From: Stenotrophomonas raiganjensis (SeqCode)
Lineage (GTDB): Bacteria; Pseudomonadota; Gammaproteobacteria; Xanthomonadales; Xanthomonadaceae
NCBI RefSeq assembly: GCF_030658505.1
Contig: NZ_JAUTXR010000192.1
Location: 1-64,000, forward strand
Direction of reading: 5' to 3'
Length of the DNA stretch: 64,000 bases
Each line of letters starts with the position of its first letter. The stretch's first letter is position 1. The notes below the pieces were generated by a model. The model was not told the DNA's origin, made no database searches, and saw nothing but the letters and a program-made list of their open reading frames with translations. Positions 28,062 through 37,696 of the stretch are shown in pieces. The translations under genes were made by a program, and so were the position numbers.

Positions 28062-29249
28062 ATGATTTTCCGTAACCACAAAGCTGTGCTTTCCGTCCTC
28101 GTCGCGACCGCCCTGACCGGCGCCGTGGTCACCGATGCCTTCGCGCAGTCCTCGCGTTCTTCCGAGCGTGGCAACCGCGGTGGCAAGCAGGCCAAGGCCG
28201 AGGTGCTGTACCCGAATGCGACCCGCCAGGAGCCGACGGTCAAGGCTTCGGCCAAGATGGGCAGCAAGCTGCAGAAAATGATCGACAGCTACAACAAGGA
28301 AAAGTTCCCGGAGACCCGCACCCAGGCCGACGCGATCCTGGCTGACAGCGCCGCGAACGAGTACGACAAGTCGCTGGCCGCGCAGCTGGCCTCGCAGGCC
28401 GCCTACCAGACCGACGACACCCCGGCCGCCGTCGCTTACCTGAAGCAGGTCCTGCAGTTCAACGGCCTGGACAACAACGGCCACTTCCAGTCGATGCTGA
28501 TGCTGGGCCAGCTGGAGCTGCAGGAAGACAAGACCGCCGAAGGCCTGGCGACCCTCGACAAGTACTTCGCCGAGAGCAAGTCGACCAAGCCGGAAGAACT
28601 GATCGCCAAGGGCCAGGCGCTGTACCAGCTGGAGCGCTACCAGGAAGCGATCCCGGTGCTGAAGCAGGCCATCGCCGGCGCCGCCGAACCGAAGGACAAC
28701 TGGAACCAGCTGCTGATGGCGGCCCTGTCCGAAGCCGGCCAGTCCGGTGAAGCGGTCAAGGAAGCCGAGGCTCTGGCCGCCAAGAATCCGAACGACAAGA
28801 AGGCCCAGCTGAACCTGGCCAGCATGTACATGCAGGCCGACCAGATGGAAAAGGCTGCCGCGGTGATGGACAAGCTGCGCAGCAGCGGCCAGCTCACCGA
28901 AGAGCGCGAGTACAAGCAGCTGTACTCGATCTATGCCAACACCGAACACAAGGAAAAGGACGTCATCGCGGTCATCAACGAAGGGTTGCAGAAGGGCATC
29001 CTGAAGCCGGATTACCAGGTCTACCTGGCGCTGGCCCAGTCCTACTACTACTCCGACCAGGTGCCGCAGGCGATCGATGCGTGGCAGAAGGCTGCCCCGC
29101 TGTCCAAGGACGGTGAGACCTACCTGAACCTGGCACGCGTCCTGCATGCCGAAGGTCGCATCCCGGAGGCCAAGCAGGCCGCCCAGCAGGCGCTGGCGAA
29201 GGGTGTGAAGAACCAGGCTGATGCCAAGAAAATCATCAACCTGAAGTAA
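28062..29249 (+). CDS. Exported TPR protein upstream of tonB
   Basis: A 395-residue periplasmic protein with signal peptide MIFRNHKAVLSVLVATALTG...AFA and about seven TPR-like helix pairs (for example EELIAKGQALYQLERYQEAI and SSGQ...YKQLYSIYANTEHKEKD). It is almost entirely charged and helical. The ribosome site AGGTGA lies close before the ATG at 28062. It sits directly upstream of tonB-exbB-exbD1-exbD2 but is separated by about 140 bp with a promoter, so it may be regulated separately. A scaffold role in TonB or envelope function is inferred from position only. Confidence 0.8.
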   Translation: MIFRNHKAVLSVLVATALTGAVVTDAFAQSSRSSERGNRGGKQAKAEVLYPNATRQEPTVKASAKMGSKLQKMIDSYNKEKFPETRTQADAILADSAANEYDKSLAAQLASQAAYQTDDTPAAVAYLKQVLQFNGLDNNGHFQSMLMLGQLELQEDKTAEGLATLDKYFAESKSTKPEELIAKGQALYQLERYQEAIPVLKQAIAGAAEPKDNWNQLLMAALSEAGQSGEAVKEAEALAAKNPNDKKAQLNLASMYMQADQMEKAAAVMDKLRSSGQLTEEREYKQLYSIYANTEHKEKDVIAVINEGLQKGILKPDYQVYLALAQSYYYSDQVPQAIDAWQKAAPLSKDGETYLNLARVLHAEGRIPEAKQAAQQALAKGVKNQADAKKIINLK

Positions 29250-29278
29250 GTAGGAATAACGCCTGAATGCCTGCTCAG

Positions 29279-29309
29279 TTGATGCGCAGGCGCTCAGGAT
29301 TGGTATAAG
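29279..29309 (+). promoter_or_regulatory. Candidate tonB promoter
   Basis: TTGATG (29279-29284) and an extended -10, TGGTATAAG (29301-29309), with a 19-base spacer, about 84 bases before the tonB ATG. The spacer is long, so the -35 is uncertain. Confidence 0.45.
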
Positions 29310-29392
29310 CTTGGAGGTTCCTGCGGTGTCATGCACCGCTGATCAGGGATTCCGCCCCCGGCATCCCGGCCCCACTATTGAGCTCTTGGCGC

Positions 29393-30061
29393 ATGACGGA
29401 ACAACTAGTCGTTCACCGGTACGAACAACCCGATGACAAGGGGCTGAGCTGGCCTCGCATCGTCGGCATCGCGTTTGTAATTGCCCTGCATCTGGCCGCC
29501 TTCATGATGCTCCTCATTCCCGCCGTGGCTCCCAAGGCCGTTGCGGAGAAGGAGCGTAATGTGATGGTGACCATCGTCGACGCACCGCCGCCGCCGCCCC
29601 CGCCGCCGCCGCCGCCGCCGCCGACCGATACTCCGCCGCCGCCGGTGAAGAATCTGTCGCCGCCGAAGCCGTCGCCGGTCCCGCCGCCGCCGCAGGCGCC
29701 GGTCGTGGACGTGCCGGAACCGCGCCCGAACGACATCGTCACCCCGCCGTCGCCTCCGTCGCCGCCGGCACCGCCGACCTCGATCGAGGCCAGCGTCGAC
29801 ATCTCGTCGAAGGCCATGAATCCGCCGCGCTATCCGCCGGCAGCCTTCCGCGCGGGTATCCAGGGCGAAGTGATCCTGATCATTGATGTCGATGCCAGCG
29901 GCAACGTCACCAATGTCACGGTGGAAAAGTCCAGCCGTAACCGCGACCTGGACCGTGCTGCGATGGAAGCGGCTCGCAAGTGGCGCTTCAACGCCGCTGA
30001 AGCAGGCGGTAAGAAGACGGCAGGTCGCGTTCGCGTTCCGGTCAACTTTGCGCTGAACTGA
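29393..30061 (+). CDS. tonB: Energy transducer TonB
   Basis: It couples the inner-membrane proton-motive force to outer-membrane receptors. The 222-residue product has one N-terminal helix (PRIVGIAFVIALHLAAFMMLLI), a long Pro-rich spacer with a run of 13 prolines, and the TonB C-terminal domain (PPRYPPAAFRAGIQGEVILI ... AARKWRF). The ATG at 29393 is preferred to a TTG 15 bases upstream. Two TonB-dependent receptors in this window (39288 and 54181) are potential clients. It heads the exbB-exbD1-exbD2 cluster, as in Xanthomonas campestris. Confidence 0.95.
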   Translation: MTEQLVVHRYEQPDDKGLSWPRIVGIAFVIALHLAAFMMLLIPAVAPKAVAEKERNVMVTIVDAPPPPPPPPPPPPPTDTPPPPVKNLSPPKPSPVPPPPQAPVVDVPEPRPNDIVTPPSPPSPPAPPTSIEASVDISSKAMNPPRYPPAAFRAGIQGEVILIIDVDASGNVTNVTVEKSSRNRDLDRAAMEAARKWRFNAAEAGGKKTAGRVRVPVNFALN

Positions 30062-30154
30062 TGCGTCCGGGTGGCCGCCGGCCACCCCCGCTCCCGGTTC
30101 GATTGTTTAGCTTAGCTACACCCTTTATCACCACACACAACAAAGGTAAGCGTC

Positions 30155-30916
30155 ATGCTGCAGGAAATTTTCATCGCCGCTGCTGCCGGGGGCAATCCGT
30201 CCAACGCCCTGTCGCAGATGGGCTTCGAGCACCTGATCCACGAAATGACCACCAAGCCGGGTGATTTCGCGGTTTCCTGGGTCGTGCTGCTGACCCTGAT
30301 CGCCATGTCGGCCATGTCCTGGTACTGGACCGTCATCAACATCTTCCGTGCTACCCGCCTGAAGAGCGCCGCTGATCGCGTCGTCAGCCTGTTCTGGGAC
30401 ACCCCGAACGCGCAGGACGCCATCCGTGCGATGGAAGAGCAGCCGGCTTCCGAGCCGTTCTCGAAGATCGCCCTGGACGCTGCCCAGGCAGCTGCCCACC
30501 ACCAGCGCGCTGAAGGCGGTGCTACCGGCGGCGTCGGTGAGAACCTGAGCCGTTCGGAGTTCGTCGACCGCGCTCTGCGCCAGGCCGTGACCCGCGAAAG
30601 CAACAAGCTGCAGTCGGGCATGACCCTGCTGGCCACCGTCGGCGCGACCGCTCCGTTCGTCGGTCTGCTGGGTACCGTGTGGGGCATCTACGGCGCGCTG
30701 ATCAAGATCGGTGCCACCGGCTCCGCTTCGATCGACGCCGTTGCCGGCCCGGTGGGTGAAGCGCTGATCATGACCGCGATCGGTCTGTTCGTCGCGATCC
30801 CGGCCGTGTTCGCCTTCAACTTCTTCAGCAAGATCAACAGCGCGACCATCAGCAAGTTCGATACCTTCGCGCACGACCTGCACGACTTCTTCGCCACCGG
30901 CTCGCGCGTCCGCTAA
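30155..30916 (+). CDS. exbB: TonB-system proton channel subunit ExbB
   Basis: An inner-membrane MotA/TolQ/ExbB-family protein that forms the pentameric channel with ExbD. The 253-residue product has three membrane helices (about 40-65, 155-180, 195-225) and the family region LATVGATAPFVGLLGTVWGIYGAL and GPVGEALIMTAIGLFVAIPAV. AAGG-type Shine-Dalgarno sequence AAAGGTAAG precedes the ATG. It lies 93 bp after tonB and 62 bp before exbD1. Confidence 0.95.
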   Translation: MLQEIFIAAAAGGNPSNALSQMGFEHLIHEMTTKPGDFAVSWVVLLTLIAMSAMSWYWTVINIFRATRLKSAADRVVSLFWDTPNAQDAIRAMEEQPASEPFSKIALDAAQAAAHHQRAEGGATGGVGENLSRSEFVDRALRQAVTRESNKLQSGMTLLATVGATAPFVGLLGTVWGIYGALIKIGATGSASIDAVAGPVGEALIMTAIGLFVAIPAVFAFNFFSKINSATISKFDTFAHDLHDFFATGSRVR

Positions 30917-30978
30917 TTGCGGCGCGCGTCACCCAGCGACGAACGTAAGTAGTCACCAAGATCTAGACGGAGCCCGTT

Positions 30979-31404
30979 ATGGCTTTCAGTAGTGGTAACA
31001 GCGGCGGCCCCATGGCCGACATCAACGTTACGCCCCTCGTGGACGTGATGCTGGTGCTGCTGATCATCTTCATCATCACGGCGCCCCTGATGTCCCACAA
31101 GGTCAAGGTGGATCTGCCGGAAGCCAACCTGATCCAGAAGCCGGAAGACGCTGAAAAGCGTTCCGGACCGATCACCCTGGCAGTCAAGGAAGACGGCTCG
31201 ATCTACTGGAACGACGAAGAAATCAACAAGCAGACTCTCGAGTCGCGCTTGGCGACCGCCGCCCAGCAGACCCCGCAGCCGCCGCTGAACCTGCGTGGTG
31301 ACCGCACCACCAAGATGCGTGTCATCAACGACCTGACCAAGGTCGCGCAGGAGCAGGGCATGCTGGACGTCGGCTTCGTCGCGACCAAAGAAAAGGGGCA
31401 ATAA
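30979..31404 (+). CDS. exbD1: Biopolymer transport protein ExbD (first copy)
   Basis: A single-span protein with the family N-terminus [19 protein letters not shown], including the functional Asp (VDVMLVL) in the membrane helix, and a periplasmic domain ending KKE..K-rich. The 141-residue product differs from the next gene mainly in the periplasmic half. It is one of two adjacent exbD genes. Confidence 0.95.
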   Translation: MAFSSGNSGGPMADINVTPLVDVMLVLLIIFIITAPLMSHKVKVDLPEANLIQKPEDAEKRSGPITLAVKEDGSIYWNDEEINKQTLESRLATAAQQTPQPPLNLRGDRTTKMRVINDLTKVAQEQGMLDVGFVATKEKGQ

Positions 31405-31407
31405 GCC

Positions 31408-31821
31408 ATGGCATTCAGTAGTGGTGGTGGCAAGGGCCCCATGGCAGACATCAACGTCACGCCCCTCGTGGACGTGATGCTGGTTCTGCTGATCATCTTC
31501 ATCGTGACCGCGCCGATCATGACGTACCCGATCGCCGTGGACCTGCCGCAGCGCGTGCTCAACCCACCGCCGCAGCTGGTCGAACCGCCGCCGCCGATCG
31601 AACTGAAGATCGACGCCAGCAACCAGGTCTCGTGGAACAACAGCCCGATCAATACCAGCGAGCTGCAGCAGCGGATGGAGCAGGAGGTCCAGCGTGACCC
31701 GACCAACCAGCCGGAACTGCGCATCGACGCCAGCCCGGATTCCGAGTACGACGTGATGGCCAAGGTTCTGGCCGCCGCGAAGAACGCTCAGATGAAGAAG
31801 ATCGGTTTTGTGCAGCAGTAA
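31408..31821 (+). CDS. exbD2: Biopolymer transport protein ExbD (second copy)
   Basis: A paralogue of the preceding gene, starting three bases after its stop. It has the same N-terminal helix motif ([15 protein letters not shown]) but a distinct periplasmic domain with a Pro-rich stretch ([16 protein letters not shown]). The tandem arrangement is the known Xanthomonas exbD1-exbD2 pair, in which exbD2 is not needed for iron uptake but affects other traits; the same division of labour here is inference. A strong terminator follows. Confidence 0.95.
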   Translation: MAFSSGGGKGPMADINVTPLVDVMLVLLIIFIVTAPIMTYPIAVDLPQRVLNPPPQLVEPPPPIELKIDASNQVSWNNSPINTSELQQRMEQEVQRDPTNQPELRIDASPDSEYDVMAKVLAAAKNAQMKKIGFVQQ

Positions 31822-31859
31822 TCGCTACACCGCAACACAACAGTCATGACGCGACTGCA

Positions 31860-31889
31860 GACGCCCCTGGAGACAGGGGCGTCTTTTTT
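31860..31889 (+). terminator. Terminator of the tonB-exb operon
   Basis: Nine-base stem GACGCCCCT/AGGGGCGTC with loop GGAGAC and six T. Its T-run ends right at an in-frame ATG (31890) of the next gene, which argues for the later start at 31923. Confidence 0.93.
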
Positions 31890-31922
31890 ATGCCTGACGC
31901 CCTGGACCGTTATGATCGGCGG

Positions 31923-33383
31923 ATGCTCGCCCTCTTCGACTCCCTGCGCCACTGGCTCGACGGCATTGCCCACCTTGGCACGATCCTGGCGGTGGCCTAT
32001 CTGCTGTACCTGTTCGCGCTGGCGGGCTGGATCATGCTGCAGAAGCGCGAGCCGGTGGCAACGTTGAGCTGGATCCTGTCGCTGGCGCTGCTGCCGTATC
32101 TGGGCCTCTTCATCTACTACCTGCTGGGACCGCAGAAGGTGAAGCGCCAGCGCCTGCGACGTGGCCGCGCACGCTCGGGCATGGAGCACTACAGCGACGT
32201 CTGCCCGCCCGACACCGACTGCACCGAGCTGGCCAAGATCGCCCAGGCCACCACCGGGCTGGCCCCGAGCAGCGCGACCGAAGTGACCTGGCTGGTGGAC
32301 GGTGCGGCGACCTATGCGGCCTTGCTGGAAGCCGTTGCACAGGCGCGCGACCACATCCATCTGGAGTACTACATCTTCAATCCGGATCACGCAGGCACCG
32401 CCCTGCGCGATGCCCTGGTCGAACGCGCACGTGCCGGTGTGCAGGTGCGCCTGCTGCTGGATGCGGTGGGCTCATCCGCCCTGCCCCGCCGCTTCCTGCA
32501 GCCCCTGCTGGAGGCCGGCGGTGAAGCGATCTGGTTCCACCCCCGGCAGCTGCTGAAACCGTTCAAGCGTCCGTGGCTGAACCTGCGCACGCACCGCAAG
32601 CTGGTGATCGTCGATGGCCGCCTGGCCTTCACCGGCGGCATCAACATCACCGACGACGAAGACGAAAGCCGCAGGCCCGATGCCTACCGCGACCTGCACA
32701 TGCGCATCCGCGGCCACGTGGTGCGCAGCCTGCAGCTGGTGTTCGCCGAGGACTGGCTCTACGCCAGCGGACAGGACCACTCGCGTTTCGACATCGCCCG
32801 CCTCTGGCCGGCCGACATGCCACTGCGCGCGGACGGTCCGATCAACGCCCAGGTGCTGGTATCCGGACCGGACTCGGGCTGGGAAACCATCCACCGCCTG
32901 CATGTGGCGGCCATCCAGGAAGCGCACGAGCGGGTCTGGCTTGTGACGCCCTATTTCGTACCGGGCGAAGCAGCCCGGATGGCGCTGACGTCGGCCGCGC
33001 TGGGCGGCCTGGACGTGCGCCTGCTGGTGCCGAAGATGAGCGATTCCTGGTTCGTCACCCAGGCCGCACGCTCCTACTTCGACGAGCTGCTGCATGCCGG
33101 GGTGAAGATCTACGAGTACGGCCCTCGCATGCTGCATACCAAGGCCTTCATCGCCGACGACGATGTCTGCATCGTCGGCAGCGCCAACTTCGACCACCGC
33201 AGCTTCCGGCTGAACTTCGAGCTGTCGATGATGATCAGCGACCGTGACCGTGTCGCCGCCCTGGCCGCGTTGCTGCAGGGCGAATTCGACCGCGCCAGCC
33301 GGGTGCATGACCAGGCCGGCCGCTCGCTGTGGCTGCACCGCCTGCCGGAGGCATTCGCCCGGCTGGCCTCGCCGCTGCTCTGA
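31923..33383 (+). CDS. cls: Cardiolipin synthase (phospholipase D family)
   Basis: It condenses phosphatidylglycerol to cardiolipin at the inner membrane. Two N-terminal membrane helices (about residues 12-35 and 42-70) precede two PLD domains with HKD motifs HRKLVIVDGRLAFTGG and HTKAFIADDDVCIVGS. The ATG at 31923 gives 486 residues, typical of ClsA. The earlier in-frame ATG at 31890 abuts the upstream terminator and is less likely. Confidence 0.93.
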   Translation: MLALFDSLRHWLDGIAHLGTILAVAYLLYLFALAGWIMLQKREPVATLSWILSLALLPYLGLFIYYLLGPQKVKRQRLRRGRARSGMEHYSDVCPPDTDCTELAKIAQATTGLAPSSATEVTWLVDGAATYAALLEAVAQARDHIHLEYYIFNPDHAGTALRDALVERARAGVQVRLLLDAVGSSALPRRFLQPLLEAGGEAIWFHPRQLLKPFKRPWLNLRTHRKLVIVDGRLAFTGGINITDDEDESRRPDAYRDLHMRIRGHVVRSLQLVFAEDWLYASGQDHSRFDIARLWPADMPLRADGPINAQVLVSGPDSGWETIHRLHVAAIQEAHERVWLVTPYFVPGEAARMALTSAALGGLDVRLLVPKMSDSWFVTQAARSYFDELLHAGVKIYEYGPRMLHTKAFIADDDVCIVGSANFDHRSFRLNFELSMMISDRDRVAALAALLQGEFDRASRVHDQAGRSLWLHRLPEAFARLASPLL

Positions 33384-33423
33384 CGCGGCGCTACACTGCG
33401 GCGATCATCCGGGGAGCCCGACT

Positions 33424-33693
33424 ATGTACTGGTTGTACCTGCTGCTGGCGCTGGGCTGTTTCGCCTTCGCCCTGAAGACACCCAGCGCCGGGCTGATGAG
33501 CCTGTGCCTGCTGGCCGCCCTCGCCTTCCTGCTGGCCTGGGTACGCGGCCGCTACGTGGCCCGCTTCGGTGACCTGCAACGCGACCCCGCCACCCTGGTC
33601 GATGCCGAGGAACTGCGTCGCCTGCGCGAGCAGGCCCAGGCGCGCCGCAACGATGACGCCAACGACCACGATCCGTCCCCTCTTTCCAAGTAG
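33424..33693 (+). CDS. Small membrane protein, function unknown
   Basis: An 89-residue protein with two hydrophobic helices (about 3-17 and 20-40, MYWLYLLLALGCFAFALK, LLAALAFLLAW) and a charged tail RRLREQAQARRNDD. The Shine-Dalgarno sequence GGGGAG lies just upstream of the ATG at 33424. It sits between cls and pdxJ on the same strand with short gaps, so it is probably co-transcribed. No family was recognised. Confidence 0.75.
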   Translation: MYWLYLLLALGCFAFALKTPSAGLMSLCLLAALAFLLAWVRGRYVARFGDLQRDPATLVDAEELRRLREQAQARRNDDANDHDPSPLSK

Positions 33694-33702
33694 TTCCGTT
33701 CC

Positions 33703-34446
33703 ATGACCCAGCTCAGCGTCAACGTCAACAAGATCGCCGTCCTGCGCAATTCGCGCGGCGGCGCCGAACCGGACGTGGTGCGTGCCGCCCAGGCCTGCCT
33801 GGATGCCGGTGCGCATGGCATCACCGTGCACCCGCGGCCGGACCGTCGCCACATCACCGCCGAGGACGTGCTGGCGCTGTCGACGCTGACCCGCGCGCGT
33901 GGCGTCGAATTCAACATCGAAGGCAATCCGTTCGCGCCGCCGCGTGAGGGCTATCCGGGGCTGCTGCCGCTGTGCGAACAGACCCGTCCGGCGCAGGCCA
34001 CCCTGGTCCCCGATGGTGATGGCCAGATCACCTCCGACCACGGTTTCGACTTCGAACGCGATGCCGAGCGCCTGCGTCCGCTGGTGGCTGCGCTGAAGGC
34101 AATGGGTTGCCGGGTCAGCCTGTTCGTTGATGCCGGCAACCCGTTGCTGGAGCAGGCCGCCGAGGTCGGTGCCGACCGCATCGAGTTGTACACCGGCCCG
34201 TACGCGGAAGCGCACGCGGCCGGCGATGCCGACGCGATGCTCGCGCTGTTCGCCACTGCCGCACGCCGAGCACAGGCCGTTGGCCTGGGCGTGAACGCCG
34301 GCCACGACCTGTCGCAGGACAACCTTCGCGACTTCCTGGCCAACGTGCCGGACGTGCTGGAAGTGTCGATCGGCCACGCACTGATCGGTGAGGCGCTGTA
34401 TGACGGGCTGGATGCCACGGTGCGGGGCTATCTGGCCCTGCTGTGA
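33703..34446 (+). CDS. pdxJ: Pyridoxine 5'-phosphate synthase
   Basis: PdxJ condenses 1-deoxyxylulose-5-phosphate with aminoacetone-3-phosphate to make pyridoxine 5'-phosphate. It begins [20 protein letters not shown] and contains [42 protein letters not shown] and [15 protein letters not shown], ending [12 protein letters not shown]. The 247-residue length is canonical. Nine bases separate it from the small membrane protein gene. Confidence 0.97.
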   Translation: MTQLSVNVNKIAVLRNSRGGAEPDVVRAAQACLDAGAHGITVHPRPDRRHITAEDVLALSTLTRARGVEFNIEGNPFAPPREGYPGLLPLCEQTRPAQATLVPDGDGQITSDHGFDFERDAERLRPLVAALKAMGCRVSLFVDAGNPLLEQAAEVGADRIELYTGPYAEAHAAGDADAMLALFATAARRAQAVGLGVNAGHDLSQDNLRDFLANVPDVLEVSIGHALIGEALYDGLDATVRGYLALL

Positions 34447-34457
34447 CCTATGGAGGC

Positions 34458-34522
34458 AGCCGAGCATGGGCTCGGCTCTACGGTGATACGGGTGCCTTGT
34501 AGAGCCGAGCCCATGCTCGGCT
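34458..34522. repeat. SMAG repeat pair (inverted dimer)
   Basis: Copies at 34458-34481 (ending GCTCTAC) and 34499-34522 (starting GTAGAGCC), head to head. It lies between pdxJ and the radical SAM gene. Confidence 0.9.
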
Positions 34523-34590
34523 CAGCCCCGCCCTGAACCCTTCAGGCGACCGTCGCAGCCATTGAGACGGCCGCGCCGTACGATTCCGCA

Positions 34591-35682
34591 ATGGGTATTG
34601 CGATCAAGGGCCGAGGTTCCACGTCCCACCTTGCCGGGCGCTTTGAAAGCACCGTCAGCGAGGCGGTGGATGACGGCTGGGCGGTTGACGAGAGCGAAGA
34701 ATTCCTCGCTCCGCGCCTGCGCACCGAGGTGCGTGCCGAAACCGCGCGCAGCATCATCACCCGCAACAATTCGCCCGACGTCGGCTTCAGCCAATCGGTG
34801 AATCCGTATCGCGGTTGCGAGCATGGGTGCTCGTACTGCTTCGCGCGCCCTTCGCATGCCTATCTGAACCTGTCGCCTGGCCTGGACTTCGAGACCAAGC
34901 TGTTCGCCAAGACCAACGCGCCACAGTTGCTGCGCAAGGAGTTGTCGAAGCCGGGTTACGTGCCGCAGCCGATCGCGCTGGGCATCAACACCGATGCTTA
35001 CCAGCCGATCGAACGCAAGTTCAAGCTGACCCGCCAGCTGATCGAAGTGATGCTGGAGACCAAGCATCCGTTTTCGCTGATCACCAAGAACGCACTGGTC
35101 GAGCGCGACATTGATCTGCTTGCGCCGCTGGCCGCGGAGAACCTGGTCAGCGTGCATTTCTCGGTGACCTCGCTGGACCCGCATCTCTCCGCGAAGCTGG
35201 AACCGCGCGCATCAGCGCCACATGCACGGCTGCGCGCGATGAAGCGCCTGCATGACGCCGGCATTCCGGTGGGTGTGATGGTGGCGCCTGTGATTCCGTG
35301 GATCAACGACAGCGAGCTGGAAGCCGTGCTGGAGGCCGCACATGACGCCGGCGCCAGCACTGCCGGCTACGTGCTTCTGCGCCTGCCACTGGAAGTGGCG
35401 CCGCTGTTCCGCGACTGGCTGGATACGCACCAGCCCGATCGCGCCGCGCATGTGATGAGCACCATCCAGCAGCTGCGTGGCGGCAAGGACTACGACAGCC
35501 AGTTTGGCACCCGAATGCGGGGCCAGGGCGTGTATGCCGATCTGTTGAACAACCGCTTCAAGTTGGCGCGCAAGCGCCTCGGCTTCAACGCGCAGAACAG
35601 TCATTGGCCGAAGCTGGATTGCAGCCGGTTCCTGAGGCCGTTGCCGCCTAAGAAGGAATCGCCGCAGGGCAGCTTGTTCTGA
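34591..35682 (+). CDS. PA0069-family radical SAM protein
   Basis: A 363-residue radical SAM enzyme of the PA0069/SplB-like class. The iron-sulphur motif CEHGCSYC (C-x3-C-x2-C) lies within NPYRGCEHGCSYCFARPSH. Other family features are IALGINTDAYQP, SLITKNALVERD and SVTSLDPHLSAKLEPRA. The start MGIAIKGRGSTS is conserved. No substrate is known for the family; DNA or tRNA repair-related roles have been suggested but cannot be read here. Confidence 0.9.
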   Translation: MGIAIKGRGSTSHLAGRFESTVSEAVDDGWAVDESEEFLAPRLRTEVRAETARSIITRNNSPDVGFSQSVNPYRGCEHGCSYCFARPSHAYLNLSPGLDFETKLFAKTNAPQLLRKELSKPGYVPQPIALGINTDAYQPIERKFKLTRQLIEVMLETKHPFSLITKNALVERDIDLLAPLAAENLVSVHFSVTSLDPHLSAKLEPRASAPHARLRAMKRLHDAGIPVGVMVAPVIPWINDSELEAVLEAAHDAGASTAGYVLLRLPLEVAPLFRDWLDTHQPDRAAHVMSTIQQLRGGKDYDSQFGTRMRGQGVYADLLNNRFKLARKRLGFNAQNSHWPKLDCSRFLRPLPPKKESPQGSLF

Positions 35683-35689
35683 GTCCATC

Positions 35690-35712
35690 AGTCGAGCATC
35701 GCTCGACTCTAC
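35690..35712. repeat. SMAG repeat
   Basis: AGTCGAGCATCGCTCGACTCTAC, seven bases after the radical SAM stop; stem AGTCGAGC/GCTCGACT. Confidence 0.8.
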
Positions 35713-35738
35713 AACCGGGGCCGTTGAGCAGCCCGGCC

Positions 35739-36446
35739 TCATCCCCCAAACAACTTCTGCGCACTCTGGAACAGGATCCAGCTGGTGGCGATGAACTTGT
35801 CGCCACCCTGCGGCCGGTTGCCACGATGGGTGTGGGTGAACGCCGTCGGCGCGATCAGCAGGCTGCCGGTGCGCGGCGCAATCTTGCGGCCCTGGAACAG
35901 GAACTCGGTTTCGCCCTCTTCGAATTCGTCGTTGAGGTACAGCGTCCACAGCACATGCCGGTGCAGGGTCTCGGCCTGGGCATCCTTCGGGTACAGCTCG
36001 CAGTGCCAGTACGGGTAGCCGCCCTCGCCCGCCGCATACCACTGCAGGTTGATCGCGCCCGGACGCAGGCAGGTGCGGGCCAGATCGGCCAGCTGCTGCG
36101 GCGGCATGTCGGGGAAGTCCTCGGCAGACAGGCGTCGCGGTTGGCCGTTGCTGTCCTGGATCTGCAGCATCAGCGGCGCGATCAATGCCTGTGGATAACG
36201 GCGTAGATAAGTCAGCAGGCCGTTGAACACCGCACTCTGCAGCTGCTGGTCGACATCCTGCCAGCCGTCCAGGCCACTGATGCGCAGATCCTTGCTGTGC
36301 TTGAGTTCCGGGAACACGCCACTGCCCACTGCACCCGGCTGCAGGCCACGCGTAGCGCGCAGGCGTTCAACGATCGCCACGCAAACCTCGCTGGGGACGG
36401 CGTTGTGGATGACTTCGATGAAATCGACCGGGCCCTGCTCGTGCAT
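35739..36446 (-). CDS. 2-oxoglutarate/Fe(II)-dependent oxygenase
   Basis: A 235-residue protein with the double-stranded beta-helix signature of prolyl-hydroxylase-like oxygenases. PYWHCELYPKDA supplies the first His with an unusual Glu in place of Asp (H-x-E), and FTHTHRGNRPQGGDKFIATSW supplies the distal His and the 2OG-binding basic residue. It starts MHEQGPVDFIEVIHNAVP. The substrate is unknown. The gene lies between a radical SAM gene and fbp on opposite strands. Confidence 0.78.
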   Translation of the reverse strand: MHEQGPVDFIEVIHNAVPSEVCVAIVERLRATRGLQPGAVGSGVFPELKHSKDLRISGLDGWQDVDQQLQSAVFNGLLTYLRRYPQALIAPLMLQIQDSNGQPRRLSAEDFPDMPPQQLADLARTCLRPGAINLQWYAAGEGGYPYWHCELYPKDAQAETLHRHVLWTLYLNDEFEEGETEFLFQGRKIAPRTGSLLIAPTAFTHTHRGNRPQGGDKFIATSWILFQSAQKLFGG

Positions 36447-36554
36447 GCGTGCATTCCTTAGGCGGCAACGCCTTGATGGTGCCGTTTGCCGCCCTCGGTG
36501 TCACCCCACGGTCATGTCATCGTTCTGCCATGACCGCTGTCAGGCGATAGGCCG

Positions 36555-37571
36555 TCAGCCCTGTGCGTCGTCGTGCGCGTGGTGGTAGCGCACGGCCTCG
36601 GCCACTTCCTCGCGCGAACCGAGGAACACCGGCACGCGCTGGTGCAGCTGGTCGGGCTGGATGTCGAGGATGCGCTCGCGGCCGGTCCAGGCAGCGCCGC
36701 CGGCCTGTTCGACCAGCAGTCCCATCGGGTTGGCTTCGTACATCAGGCGCAGCTTGCCGGCCTTGGACGGATCCTTCTTGTCCCACGGGTAGATGAAGAT
36801 GCCGCCACGGGTCAGGATGCGATGCACGTCGGCGACCATGCTGGCGATCCAGCGCATGTTGAAGTTCTTGCCGCGCGTGCCTTCCTTGCCGGCCAGCAGG
36901 TCGCCGACGTAGGCCTGCATCGGCGCTTCCCAGTGGCGCTGGTTGGACATGTTGATGGCGAATTCCTGGGTGGCTGCCGGAATCTGCATGTTCTCGGTGG
37001 TCAGTACGAACTCGCCCTTCTCGCGGTCCAGGGTGAAGGCGTGGGTGCCGTGGCCGACGGTCAGCACCAGCTGGGTGCTGGGCCCATAGATGCAGTAGCC
37101 GGCGGCAATCTGCTTGCTGCCCGGCTGCAGGAACGCGTCATCGCCCGGCAGCTCGACGTTGGTCGGGCAGCGCAGCACCGAGAAGATGGTGCCGACGGAG
37201 ACGTTGACGTCGATGTTGGAGCTGCCATCGAGGGGGTCGAACAGCAGCAGGAAATCGCCGCGCGGGTAGATGTCCGGCACCGGCTGGCTGTGGTCCATTT
37301 CCTCCGACGCGCAGGCGGCGAGGTGGCCGCCCCAGGCGTTGGCTTCAAGCAGGATCTCGTTGCTGATGACGTCCAGCTTCTTCTGCGCTTCGCCCTGCAC
37401 GTTGCCGGTACCGGCATCGCCGAGCACGCCACCGAGGGCGCCCTTGCTGACGGCGATGGAGATGCTGGTGCAGGCGCGGGCCACGACCGCGATCAGCTGG
37501 CGCAGGTCGGCATTGATGCGGCCGGCGTGCTGTTCCTGGATCAGGAAGCGGGTCAACGAAGTACGGGACAT
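36555..37571 (-). CDS. fbp: Fructose-1,6-bisphosphatase class I
   Basis: The gluconeogenic phosphatase. The metal site is [20 protein letters not shown], preceded by [12 protein letters not shown]. The C-terminal part has [12 protein letters not shown] and [20 protein letters not shown] with the AMP-independent active-site region. The 338-residue length is canonical. Upstream lies a large palindrome (37697-37808) rather than another gene. Confidence 0.96.
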   Translation of the reverse strand: MSRTSLTRFLIQEQHAGRINADLRQLIAVVARACTSISIAVSKGALGGVLGDAGTGNVQGEAQKKLDVISNEILLEANAWGGHLAACASEEMDHSQPVPDIYPRGDFLLLFDPLDGSSNIDVNVSVGTIFSVLRCPTNVELPGDDAFLQPGSKQIAAGYCIYGPSTQLVLTVGHGTHAFTLDREKGEFVLTTENMQIPAATQEFAINMSNQRHWEAPMQAYVGDLLAGKEGTRGKNFNMRWIASMVADVHRILTRGGIFIYPWDKKDPSKAGKLRLMYEANPMGLLVEQAGGAAWTGRERILDIQPDQLHQRVPVFLGSREEVAEAVRYHHAHDDAQG

Positions 37572-37696
37572 GGTCGGGCAGGTCTCGGCAGCGGGAAAAC
37601 GCCTATTGTCGCCCGTCCGGCCAGCGCGTGCGTGAGCGCGGGGAGTCGTAATCGTTTCCAGATGCGTTGCGCTCGTGGCGCCCTCTCTTCATGTAG

